Of a stretch of 64,000 nt of DNA, positions 44,473-52,383 are shown in pieces. A program made the position numbers and the translations under genes. This DNA is from Desulfovibrio fairfieldensis (lineage in GTDB: Bacteria > Desulfobacterota > Desulfovibrionia > Desulfovibrionales > Desulfovibrionaceae). The stretch is taken from contig NZ_CP014229.1 of the NCBI RefSeq assembly GCF_001553605.1, positions 1,640,501-1,704,500 of the forward strand. Direction: 5' to 3'. Every line of letters starts with the position of its first letter. The stretch's first letter is position 1. A model generated the notes under the pieces. That model did not search any database and was not told the origin of the DNA. It saw nothing but the letters and a program-made list of their open reading frames with translations.

Positions 44473-45168
44473 AGGGAATATAATGTCTATATAGAATAGT
44501 TTTTCAAAAATCCATAATTTATTAAATTATGGGACATCGCATCAAAAATAATCTCAGATATCGAAGTTTGTATGCATTATTGATGTTAAACAGACAAACT
44601 TCTGCAAGTTTACGTGCAGATTTTGTGAAACTAAAATAAAAAGCAATCATAAGACTACAAGAAGCTATGGCTATATACACATGCAACAAAATATCTGATG
44701 AAGTAATACCATACAAAATGTATTATATACTTTATAAGTTAGCCAGCATTACCCACAGCTGGCTGAGATAAGCAGATGCAAAAATATAATCTACTCATGC
44801 GCTTCACCACAAATGGTAGCCAGTTACACATGAAGATATACACCTCGTTGTTGATAATGATATAGATTCCATTAAATTTTCTTTCCAAGCTACAAGCTGA
44901 AAGACTTATCATAAAATATATGTATCGACTTTTATGACCAACTGTTTGAGAAAATAGACAAACTAAAAAATTCGCGGCAGTATAAAGATACCCTTCATTC
45001 AAATTTCTACAATAATCATTTTGCGGAATCTAAATGAAGGCTGTGTACTTCTCACGAAAAAAGTAAAAACCGAGATTTCCGCCTACTCAGGGAAATGCGC
45101 GCTAAAGAAATACGGATCTAATCGAAACCTAACACATCACGAATGCATCAACTTAAGCTTAACCTTTC
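44473..45168. other. AT-rich region between convergent genes, no gene recognised
   Basis: About 700 AT-rich bases between the deacetylase and a minus-strand glycosyltransferase. Short open frames exist on both strands but none has a recognisable domain or ribosome site. A 9-bp AT-rich hairpin lies at 44512-44532. It looks like decayed sequence at the right border of the AT-rich island. Confidence 0.5.
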
Positions 45169-45927
45169 TCACTCGATAAACCCGTGCTCCTGCCCAGAAC
45201 TTTCGGCCGTTCCCATCAGGGCCGCAGTAAATTCTTCAATCCGCGGTTCCACCTTGGTTTTCAAAATCCGCAGGCGCTCCCTGAGTAGCTGTTTCCGTGA
45301 ATTTTCACTACTGCTTATGCCGGTCAGTTCAAAAAAACTGACGCAGACCGGCAGACGAGCCAGATTGTCAAGGCGGATATGTTCCGCGCAAAAGGCGAAA
45401 TCGCCAGCTATTTTATATATTCTGTCAAAAGGATGACTTTTGAGAAAGTCCGTCCGGATGAATGTTGCGGGAAACGGAAGCCCCATATCACTGATAAAAA
45501 GGGAAAAGACCTCATGTCGGCTTCTGTTCAGGATGCCGCTTACATTGCCGTTGGCACCCATCAGCAGCACGCCATAGGCGAAAATAATGTCGTCATCAAG
45601 TTTTCTCAAAAAATGAACGCATTGCGCAAGCACATTGTCATTCATCAGAAAATCGTCAGCGCCGAGAAAAAGTGCCCAGTCTCCGCTGGCCCTGGCCACA
45701 GCTTTATTCCAGGCGTCATAAATGCCCCGGTCCGGCTCGGAAACCCAAGAAACAGAAGCACGATGACTTTCAAGGATTTCCAGCGTGCCATCTGTTGATC
45801 CGCCGTCCTGCACAATGATTTCCCAATGGGGGTAACACTGCCTTTCCACTGAGCGCAAAGTACGTTCAAGCTGAGCGGCCGCATTGTAGGTTGCCATAAG
45901 GATGGAAATCCGAATATGTTGCTTCAT
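45169..45927 (-). CDS. Family 2 glycosyltransferase
   Basis: A 252-residue GT-A enzyme: ISILMATYNAAAQLERTL, VQDGGSTDGTLEIL (nucleotide binding, about 39-52) and ALFLGADDFL (metal site, about 85-94). WVSEPDRGIYDAWNKA is typical of WcaA/WcaE-like transferases that extend capsule or O-antigen. It is on the opposite strand to the main glycan run and returns to the GC-rich composition of the flanks. Confidence 0.88.
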   Translation of the reverse strand: MKQHIRISILMATYNAAAQLERTLRSVERQCYPHWEIIVQDGGSTDGTLEILESHRASVSWVSEPDRGIYDAWNKAVARASGDWALFLGADDFLMNDNVLAQCVHFLRKLDDDIIFAYGVLLMGANGNVSGILNRSRHEVFSLFISDMGLPFPATFIRTDFLKSHPFDRIYKIAGDFAFCAEHIRLDNLARLPVCVSFFELTGISSSENSRKQLLRERLRILKTKVEPRIEEFTAALMGTAESSGQEHGFIE

Positions 45928-46044
45928 AAGAACCCGCTGTTACGGCACTAAAAATAAAGAACATAGTTTCATTGTGCTATCTTCATTTATCCTATGTCAT
46001 GGAAGCATAAATGGCAATGGAGCAGACAGCCCGGAGACAGCAGC

Positions 46045-47067
46045 CTATTCAACTTCAGCTTGACTGAGAAAAGCCTCTCCGCTTTGTTCCGTCAGCCATT
46101 GGAGATACTGAGGATATTGGCGTTGCAGCAACCCCAAGGCATTTGACTCGGCCAGCGCATAGCGCCGGGGGGTTTTATTGCCCGTGCCCACCCAGTGCTT
46201 CAGATACCGCGTAAGCTCGAAATGCCGGGCGCGCAAACCCAGCGCGTGCATGTCTCTGAACCAGGCCACGCCCGTATCAAGATTTTCCGTGCCGCAACGG
46301 CGAAATGCTCCCGGCGTGAATGCCGGGCCCTGTGGCGTGCAGAACGGGCGCGTCTTTTCCAGATCCAGCAGGCAGGCCCATTCGCTGACCCGGCATTCCG
46401 GCAGGGGCCAGGGCTGGGCGTCGAACATGCCCGCGAATCCCTCATCATAAGGCCTCACAAAAATGCCACGCTGTCGCGCCAGAGCATAAAGACGGCACAA
46501 GGCTTCATAATCCGGCCGGAACTCCGTATAGTGCAACGGGCCGCATGCGCCACAGCCCATAATTTCGCGCGTGAGTTCCTCACGCCGTGCCGGACAGTTC
46601 CAACATTGCCCCACTGCCCCCAGAGCGAAGGCGTCGCCCATTTCCCGCAGCATGTCGCCCAGAATATCGCGCAGCACCAGTACGTCGTTGTGCATCAGAA
46701 AAAGCTTGCGGCTCCGGCTCTGCTCAAAGGCATATTGATAACGGATGCCCAGCCGGTAGTCCGGATCGTCAAGCCGGGCGGGATCGACAGCTTCGCGTGC
46801 CAGCCAGAAATTCGGCTGGAATACCTCACAGCGCTCGTCCAACTCCTCTCGCAGATACCGGGCAATATAATACGGGCTGATGGCATCGTATCGCGAACCA
46901 TACGGCTCAAACTGCAGCCAGATCACCCCCACATGCTCCCCACTGTGCTTGAGCAGCGACAGCAGCGAGAGTGCGGTCTGAAACGGTTTGGCGAAAATAT
47001 TGACCGCCACGTCCACCGTTTCAGCGCCCTCGGAAAGGGGTACGGGAGGCATTTGCCTGTCATTCAT
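46045..47067 (-). CDS. Unrecognised protein, possibly glycosyltransferase-like
   Basis: A 340-residue soluble protein without signal peptide. VDVAVNIFAKPFQTALSLLSLLKHS at the start and KLFLMHNDVLVLRDILGDML in the middle resemble the strand-loop layout and DxD-like site of GT-A glycosyltransferases, but the match is weak. It contains six cysteines, including GQCWNCPARRE and GCGACG, so metal binding is also possible. It lies 18 bases after the sensor gene on the same strand and is probably co-transcribed with it and the BTLCP protease. Confidence 0.45.
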   Translation of the reverse strand: MNDRQMPPVPLSEGAETVDVAVNIFAKPFQTALSLLSLLKHSGEHVGVIWLQFEPYGSRYDAISPYYIARYLREELDERCEVFQPNFWLAREAVDPARLDDPDYRLGIRYQYAFEQSRSRKLFLMHNDVLVLRDILGDMLREMGDAFALGAVGQCWNCPARREELTREIMGCGACGPLHYTEFRPDYEALCRLYALARQRGIFVRPYDEGFAGMFDAQPWPLPECRVSEWACLLDLEKTRPFCTPQGPAFTPGAFRRCGTENLDTGVAWFRDMHALGLRARHFELTRYLKHWVGTGNKTPRRYALAESNALGLLQRQYPQYLQWLTEQSGEAFLSQAEVE

Positions 47068-47085
47068 AACGGCTTGCGCTCGCCT

Positions 47086-49233
47086 CTAATGCCGTGCGGG
47101 ATCGATTTGCGACTCGCTCCTTTCATCCACCGGCCCGCCGCTTTCCTGCCCATCATCCGCCACAGGCGCTTCAATGGCCCGTTGCACGGCATCCGTCGGC
47201 AATAGTGCCAGCGCCGCCACCACAGCGGGATCAAAGCCGGGATCCTGGGAAAGCAGACGCACCGCCTCATCCGGGCTCATGCCCGCCCGGTAGGAACGCG
47301 CGCTGACCATGGCGCAGAAAGCGTTGACCACCGCCAGAATACGGGCATTGGCCACGATTTCCTCGCCCTTGAGGTGCCGGGGCTGGCCCGTGCCGTCCAC
47401 GCGTTCACCCATCTGATAAACGGCTTCGGGCACCGGCAGGCCGAATTGCAGATCGTGCAGTGCTTTGTAGGCATATTCCGGTGCGCGCAGGACTTCCTGC
47501 TGTTCCTCGGGTGTGAGCTTGCCTTTCTTGGTCAGAAGATGATGCGGCACAAAGATCTTGCCCACCTGAGAGAGCCGCGCGGCCAAGCGCAGGGTTTCCC
47601 TGTCCTTGTCCGGCAGCCCCATGCTGGCGGACAATAATCCCGAAACTCGCTCCATTTTTTGCGAATGGCCGATCAGATTCACGTCCACGCTTTCAATGGC
47701 CCGTACCAGGGCGGCAATGCTGTTGGCCTGACGTTCGCGCGCGGCCTCGGCCCGACGGCGGAATTCCGTGATATCCTGGAAAATTCCCACGCAGCCGCCC
47801 TTGACCTTTGCCCCGTCTTCCTGATTGTCCTCAAAGGGAAAAAGCGTCACGCGGTAGAGGCGCGCGCCGTCAGGCCGGTCCAGAGAAATTTCAATGCTGT
47901 CCATCCGGCCGCTGCCGCTCACGCGCTCCATACCTTGGAGTAAATCAGATGCGGCCTTTTGCGGCAGCACGTCTGCCAGGGCCGCGTTAGCCATGTCCTC
48001 TTCGTTTCGGGCAGCGATCTGGCAAAATGCCGGATTGCAGACCTGCACACGGCCCTGGCCGTCCACCAGCAAGAGCCCGGCCTGCAGCGAGGCATTGATG
48101 CTGTCCAGCATCAGCTTCTGCTGGCGAATCACCGTATACAGATGCTGGAAATGGCGGGCCGTGGCCCGGTGCGACCGGCTGACCATGCTGGCCCAGACAA
48201 AAGCCAGCAACAGGGCGACACCCAGACTTCCCAGCACGCCCAGGCCGTAAATCTGGGTGGCCTGTCCTTCCAGTTGGGAATCCACCAGAGAGGCGGGCAC
48301 CTCCACGACCAAGCACCAGTCCAGGTCTGTGAGTTTGGCGCCCAGAGAGTAGACTTCTCCACCGCCTGCCAGGGCGTTGCGACGCATAAAGGGCAGATTC
48401 AAGTCATTTCCCGGCTGAAAGGCGGCCGGTACAAGGACGGCTTTGCCGTCACGCAACAGCACAACCTCCAGGCCTTCGGGGCCCCGATCCCAAATGCGCG
48501 GCTGGAAATCCTCATGCTGCTCCGGGCTCTGGGTCAGAAAACCGATCATGGCTTTTTCCACGGGCACGGTGAGCAGCAGAAAGGCCACAGGTTTGGGGTC
48601 GCCCTCGCCCAGCACCTCATACAGCGGATCAACCATGTCCATGACCAGACCATCGCCCAGATTGCGCACAGGGCCGAAAGCCAGGGCCCTGGCCGTATCG
48701 GCGCGGCGCACCAGCGCGATCTGCGCCGGGCTGAGAGATGCGGCCTGTGCCGGGGCCACCAGTGAAGTCCCGTCCGGAGCCACCACGCGGGCGGCCGTCC
48801 AGCCCCTGCGGCGCACGAAATCCTGCAGGATATCCTGCATATAGGAGAGCTGCTCGGCCATGGAGCGCAGGGCCTCATCTTCGCTCCGGGCCACATCGGA
48901 AGCGGAGAGCCGGGCCAGCCTATCAGGCCCCAGGCCGCGCACATCCGCGGCGAACAGGCGGAACATTTCCGCCGAACTGATGAAACGCGCCTGCTCCACA
49001 AGTTTGTTGCGCCAGGCGCGGACGGATTCCAGAGATTTGTCCACCCAGGCCTGCTGGATGTCGCGCTGTTTGCTCAGAATCTCCTGGGTGGTGTACTTGA
49101 GCTGGAAATTGCAGAGCACAAAGGCCACGGCTGCCACCAGCACAAAAAGCAACAGGCCCACACTCACCACGACGGTCTTTTTCATGCGGTACTGCCTGGC
49201 TACGGCCTGCGCGTTCATTTCCTGCATTTCCAT
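47086..49233 (-). CDS. Membrane sensor with Cache-like periplasmic domain, PAS domain and degenerate HD-GYP domain
   Basis: A 715-residue inner-membrane receptor. TM1 spans about 20-41, a periplasmic region about 45-325 that resembles a double Cache sensor (VVAPDGTSLVAP; GEVYSLGAKLTDLDWCLVVEVP), TM2 about 328-350, a PAS domain about 370-495, then an HD-GYP-like domain. The HD-GYP part keeps the opening GHSQKMERV (His523) and GKLTPEEQ, but the HD pair is Ser-Gln (555-556, LSQVGK), the HHE motif is replaced by MGE, and GYP is GQP (616-618). It should not cleave cyclic di-GMP but may still bind it. It lies 11 bases after a LapG-like protease gene. Confidence 0.78.
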   Translation of the reverse strand: MEMQEMNAQAVARQYRMKKTVVVSVGLLLFVLVAAVAFVLCNFQLKYTTQEILSKQRDIQQAWVDKSLESVRAWRNKLVEQARFISSAEMFRLFAADVRGLGPDRLARLSASDVARSEDEALRSMAEQLSYMQDILQDFVRRRGWTAARVVAPDGTSLVAPAQAASLSPAQIALVRRADTARALAFGPVRNLGDGLVMDMVDPLYEVLGEGDPKPVAFLLLTVPVEKAMIGFLTQSPEQHEDFQPRIWDRGPEGLEVVLLRDGKAVLVPAAFQPGNDLNLPFMRRNALAGGGEVYSLGAKLTDLDWCLVVEVPASLVDSQLEGQATQIYGLGVLGSLGVALLLAFVWASMVSRSHRATARHFQHLYTVIRQQKLMLDSINASLQAGLLLVDGQGRVQVCNPAFCQIAARNEEDMANAALADVLPQKAASDLLQGMERVSGSGRMDSIEISLDRPDGARLYRVTLFPFEDNQEDGAKVKGGCVGIFQDITEFRRRAEAARERQANSIAALVRAIESVDVNLIGHSQKMERVSGLLSASMGLPDKDRETLRLAARLSQVGKIFVPHHLLTKKGKLTPEEQQEVLRAPEYAYKALHDLQFGLPVPEAVYQMGERVDGTGQPRHLKGEEIVANARILAVVNAFCAMVSARSYRAGMSPDEAVRLLSQDPGFDPAVVAALALLPTDAVQRAIEAPVADDGQESGGPVDERSESQIDPARH

Positions 49234-49244
49234 ATCAGTTCACC

Positions 49245-50291
49245 TTATTTCAGCTTGCGGCCTTTGAGATGCGCCCAGCGCCCGAATTCATTGACCGAAT
49301 ATTGCGGGCTGTAGTGGCTGAAGCGCGTATGGGACAAAACGGCGTTGCTCAGGCTGTCGAGCACATAGGCGTCGTTGTTCATATACACCACCAGCACGGC
49401 ATGGGCCATATTGCGGATCGTATCGCGCACCACCACTATACGCATTGTTTCGGGCGGAATGCCCAATTCCTTAAGCGTAAAATATTTGATGATCGAATAA
49501 TCTTCGCAGTCGCCGGATTTCTTCAGAAATTCCGCAGGGATCTCCCAATAATCTTCCTGGCCCCAATTGTCTATGTCCTCACGATACGGCCAGGTGTTCC
49601 AGAAAGAATTGACGTAGCGCAGAAGATCCATGGCATTTTTACCCTTGGCTTTCTCCTTGAACTGCGCCCAGGTCACCTTCTTGTTGAAATGTTTTTCCGG
49701 CAGAAAAATGGGATCAGCCTGATTGCGCTTGAGCAGGTCCAGCCAGGCGGGCAGCGATGAAAGCGGCCGCTTGAATTCTACCGTGCCGAACAGTTTGATT
49801 TTCGACGCGGCAGATGCGGAAGACGCGGCCGGAGGTTCCGCAGCTGCCGCGGAAGGCAGATCGTCCTTTTCGGGCAGAACAGCGGGCGGCGCCCCCACCG
49901 TATCGGCGGAAACGGGTCGTCGGGCTTGTGCGGGAGAATATCCGTCACTATCGGGGGAGGTGGAATCTGGAGGGCTCTGAACGACCCGGGCAGCGGCATC
50001 GGGAGGCGGCGTCTCTGACGGCGCGACGTCCGGCATTCCGTCGGGCAAGGAGGCAGATTCATCTTTGGGGAGCGACGGCGGCACGACGCTGAAGGCGGAC
50101 TCGTCCACCTGATCCAGCACCTTGGGACGCTCCGAAACAGCGCTGTCGCCGCCCGGAACAACTCCAGACGCGATATCCGCGGCAAAGCCGTAAGCGCCCG
50201 CTGCCAGCAGAAAGCACACAACGGCCACGGCCAGGGCAAAAGCCCCGCCGCGCCGTTTCAACGGCTTGTCAGACTGGAAAAATATGGGCAT
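49245..50291 (-). CDS. Transglutaminase-like cysteine protease (BTLCP, LapG-like)
   Basis: A 348-residue protein with an N-terminal membrane segment (about 15-37), a Pro/Ser/Ala-rich linker of about 120 residues, and a C-terminal protease domain. The catalytic triad is readable: Cys262 in KSGDCEDYS, His297 in MAHAVLVVY and Asp312 in VLDSLSN. LapG enzymes sit in the periplasm and clip large biofilm adhesins at the cell surface. ATG 50291 was chosen; a GTG at 50318 would add nine residues. The long linker between anchor and protease is unusual. The downstream receptor gene suggests regulation by inside-out signalling as in LapD-LapG. Confidence 0.82.
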   Translation of the reverse strand: MPIFFQSDKPLKRRGGAFALAVAVVCFLLAAGAYGFAADIASGVVPGGDSAVSERPKVLDQVDESAFSVVPPSLPKDESASLPDGMPDVAPSETPPPDAAARVVQSPPDSTSPDSDGYSPAQARRPVSADTVGAPPAVLPEKDDLPSAAAAEPPAASSASAASKIKLFGTVEFKRPLSSLPAWLDLLKRNQADPIFLPEKHFNKKVTWAQFKEKAKGKNAMDLLRYVNSFWNTWPYREDIDNWGQEDYWEIPAEFLKKSGDCEDYSIIKYFTLKELGIPPETMRIVVVRDTIRNMAHAVLVVYMNNDAYVLDSLSNAVLSHTRFSHYSPQYSVNEFGRWAHLKGRKLK

Positions 50292-50571
50292 GCGCGCCGC
50301 CCGCTCCTGCTGGAACACGTGAGCCTGAAACAGACGGCCGCCAAGCCGCCTCGGCCTTGGGAACTACAAGGAAAAACCGCAATATTTTTCCCATATGAAA
50401 CCGAAGATTATCGTTCTTTTATATATACGTTGCCCGCTGCGCCTTGTCCAGACGGGGAAAACCTCAGGCCTTTCAGCCGGTCAATACGAATGACTTGGCA
50501 AGCGGCCTTAAATGCTTACAAACAATATAACAGCCCATAACGGCTCAATAACGTGAACAAGGAGACCGACG

Positions 50572-50928
50572 ATGCGGATGTGGCTGGTGCCGCCGTCACA
50601 CATGTGCCGGAAGCACCTTTTGGGAGAACATGTGGAACTGCACATGCTTCTCGGCACCCTGAAAAAAGGGCAATCCATCACCGGCTTTCTGTCTGGCGGC
50701 TTGGTCGACCCGTGCCGGATGTACAAACGACATGGCGAACTGGTCCGGGAAATGGAGCGACGAGGCTATACGCACAACTCGCCGCTGACGGAAGAAGAAT
50801 GTACCGAGGCGCTCCGGGATTATGACTGCTCCACGGCGCACATCGACATAAATGCCAATGCGCTGGAGTTGCGGCGGCGCTGCCGGGAGTGTGCCCGCCT
50901 GGTCCCGCCTGAGGCGGTTCAATCGTGA
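50572..50928 (+). CDS. Pyrimidine dimer DNA glycosylase/endonuclease V family protein
   Basis: A 118-residue protein of the T4 endonuclease V family, which excises UV-damaged pyrimidine dimers. MCRKHLLGEHVELHML aligns with the phage enzyme's QHLMAEYRELPRV, placing catalytic Glu23 at Glu22. GFLSGGLVDPCRMYKRHGELVREMERRGY matches its DNA-binding core. T4 uses Thr2 as nucleophile; here residue 2 is Arg, so the N-terminal start or mechanism may differ. GGAGACCGACG precedes the ATG. It appears monocistronic. Confidence 0.72.
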   Translation: MRMWLVPPSHMCRKHLLGEHVELHMLLGTLKKGQSITGFLSGGLVDPCRMYKRHGELVREMERRGYTHNSPLTEEECTEALRDYDCSTAHIDINANALELRRRCRECARLVPPEAVQS

Positions 50929-51054
50929 GAGGACCCGTGAAAAACAGTAAAGGAATCGGGCTGTTCCTCCAATGCCCTGCCGCTCGCCCTGTGGGTCCTC
51001 TTTTGAAGGATATTTCATCTGTGGCAGATCACCGGGCATAGTTCCGGCGTATCA

Positions 51055-51064
51055 ACTGAACAAT
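51055..51064 (+). repeat. Target-site duplication of the 377-bp element, left copy
   Basis: ACTGAACAAT, repeated exactly at 51442-51451. Ten bases, the same length as that of the complete ISAs1 element. Confidence 0.9.
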
Positions 51065-51441
51065 CAGGGCAGACGCATCTAAAAAGTCTTTATTCCCCGG
51101 TAGATCGGGGAACGAACAAAAAAAGCGAAGCCATCTTTGCTCCGCCGGAGCGAAGCGCAGGCGGATGGCTGGTGCCGGGAGAATCCTAAAAAATAAGATT
51201 TTTGCGCGCTGGCAAGAAAAATGGCACTTTTTGCGCGGAAACCGACCGGAAGGCGGCCCAAAGGGCCGTGCCCGTTGGCGAGCCGGGCGAGCCTTACGGG
51301 CATCGAGAGCAGAGCTGTACTCAAGTACATGAGCAGCAAAAAGCGCCAAGTGACGCAGCCAGCGCACAAAAGGCTGGTTTTGACGGATCATCACGGCAGA
51401 TAAGGGGCCTGCAAGGGCTGGAATTAGATGCGTCTGCCCTG
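51065..51441. mobile_element. 377-bp non-autonomous element (MITE) with ISAs1 ends
   Basis: It begins CAGGGCAGACGCATCTA and ends with the exact reverse complement (51425-51441), identical to the 17-bp ends of the full ISAs1 element at 9914-11065, and is flanked by a perfect 10-bp duplication. The inside shows no transposase homology. It holds several short hairpins, for example TTCCCCGG-TAGA-TCGGGGAA near 51092 and GTACTTGAGTAC-type symmetry near 51320. The element should be moved in trans by the intact transposase. It occupies most of the 588-base gap between the glycosylase and the LpdD-like gene. Confidence 0.88.
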
Positions 51442-51451
51442 ACTGAACAAT
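51442..51451 (+). repeat. Target-site duplication of the 377-bp element, right copy
   Basis: ACTGAACAAT, identical to 51055-51064. Confidence 0.9.
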
Positions 51452-51516
51452 TTCTCCGGCTTGCCATAACAACCATTCTGCCCCATCCTGCCAAAAGATC
51501 GCCTGAAGGAGCGGAT

Positions 51517-51879
51517 ATGCGTTTTTGTCTGCGGCGGGGACGGCTGAAACTGGAATTGCGCGTCCAGCATCTGGGACGCGATCTCCAGATAATTCTGAGC
51601 GGCGGCGCGGCGCACTTGGGAGCAGTTGCTCTGGCCGTGCCGGACAAGGCCTCTGAAACAGCTTTATTTGTTCTGCCCGGCCATAGGGAGGATCAACTGG
51701 CCCGACGCATGGCCCGGCGTATGGCCGACGCTTTAAAGTGCGTTGTCTGCGTGAGCGCGGGCATCCATTACAACGACATCAGCAGGGAAGAAATCGCCGC
51801 AGTGGAAGACATGGCCGACGCTCTGACCGAGCGCTGCCTGGTCGACTTGGCGGCGAAACAAAAGGATGCAACATGTTGA
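51517..51879 (+). CDS. LpdD-like protein (prenylated-flavin decarboxylase accessory)
   Basis: A 120-residue protein resembling LpdD, the small subunit or prenyl-FMN chaperone of gallate-type UbiD decarboxylases. Recognised patterns are LGRDLQIILSGGAAHLGAVALA, VLPGHREDQLARRMA and CVVCVSAGIHYNDISREEI. No UbiD or UbiX gene lies in the window. ATG 51517 follows GAAGGAG; the frame is open further upstream but only through the mobile element. The next small gene overlaps its stop. Confidence 0.65.
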   Translation: MRFCLRRGRLKLELRVQHLGRDLQIILSGGAAHLGAVALAVPDKASETALFVLPGHREDQLARRMARRMADALKCVVCVSAGIHYNDISREEIAAVEDMADALTERCLVDLAAKQKDATC

Positions 51880-52079
51880 CAGTCAACGATCTGGAAGAAT
51901 TGGAAACCTACATGCGTTCCGGCGAACTGGAAGCGGATTTCAAGGACGGTTGCGAGAACGACCGTTTTTATCTGCTGGAACTGCTGGAAAAACTCATGGA
52001 CGTGGCTGAGTTGGCCGACGCCACAGCCACGCGGCTCATCTTCCGGGGCCTGCCGGTGCCGCCGCCTCCCGCCGAATAA
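51873..52079 (+). CDS. Small acidic protein of unknown function
   Basis: A 68-residue acidic protein (LTVNDLEELETYM ... ENDRFYLLELLEKLMDVAELADA) with a helical look and a Pro-rich end. It overlaps the LpdD-like gene by seven bases, with AAAGGA upstream, so it is translated with it and may be its partner. No family is recognised. Confidence 0.55.
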   Translation: MLTVNDLEELETYMRSGELEADFKDGCENDRFYLLELLEKLMDVAELADATATRLIFRGLPVPPPPAE

Positions 52080-52100
52080 CAGTCGTCTGGAACAGTTAGC

Positions 52101-52161
52101 ACTTGAAATGCTCGTTTACGGCGAGAAAAGGCCGCCTACTCGCATTTCGCGACAAGGATTT
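52101..52161 (+). repeat. Dispersed intergenic repeat, copy 1 (right of LpdD-like operon)
   Basis: About 61 bases, containing AAATGCTCGTTT-CGGCGAG and CGCATTTCGCG-CAAG-ATTT. A second copy at roughly three-quarters identity lies inverted at 55495-55555. The two copies face each other around bioB and bioDA. Confidence 0.55.
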
Positions 52162-52308
52162 GTCTGCACCCTGCGCCGCAACGGTCGGCGCGGGAGCTTT
52201 TGCCGCAGGCGAATTTGTGAGCTGTACGGATAAAGACAGCAACGCAGCTACGGACGGCGACAGCAATTAGTTACGTGGACAGACAGCCAAGGAAACTACT
52301 GTCTCTGT

Positions 52309-52335
52309 CCGTTAGCAGGCAGAGCCTGCTAACGG
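52309..52335. terminator. Perfect 12-bp hairpin downstream of bioDA
   Basis: CCGTTAGCAGGC pairs with 52324-52335 across the loop AGA. It lies 50 bases beyond the bioDA stop codon on the minus strand. There is no T run on either side, so it may stop transcription weakly or protect the 3' end. Confidence 0.4.
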
Positions 52336-52383
52336 CTACCGCGCAGAGCAGTCGGCGCGTTTCATGCGTGAACGGCCCTAACT

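Larger units (their letters stand above)
52080..52383. other. Intergenic region with repeats, no gene
   Basis: About 300 bases holding a dispersed repeat copy (52101-52161), two imperfect copies of a TACGGA-rich unit around 52225-52285 and a perfect hairpin at 52309-52335. The bioDA gene ends at its right border on the opposite strand. Confidence 0.5.

Noticed and set aside
50319..50540. 73-codon plus-strand frame starting with GTG in the gap before the glycosylase gene
   Set aside because: Starts at the border of the divergent protease gene, has no ribosome site or domain, and occupies the region expected to hold two promoters.
51079..51369. 96-codon minus-strand frame inside the 377-bp element
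   Set aside because: Lies within a non-coding mobile element with hairpins, has no ribosome site and no recognised domain. A passenger gene cannot be fully excluded.
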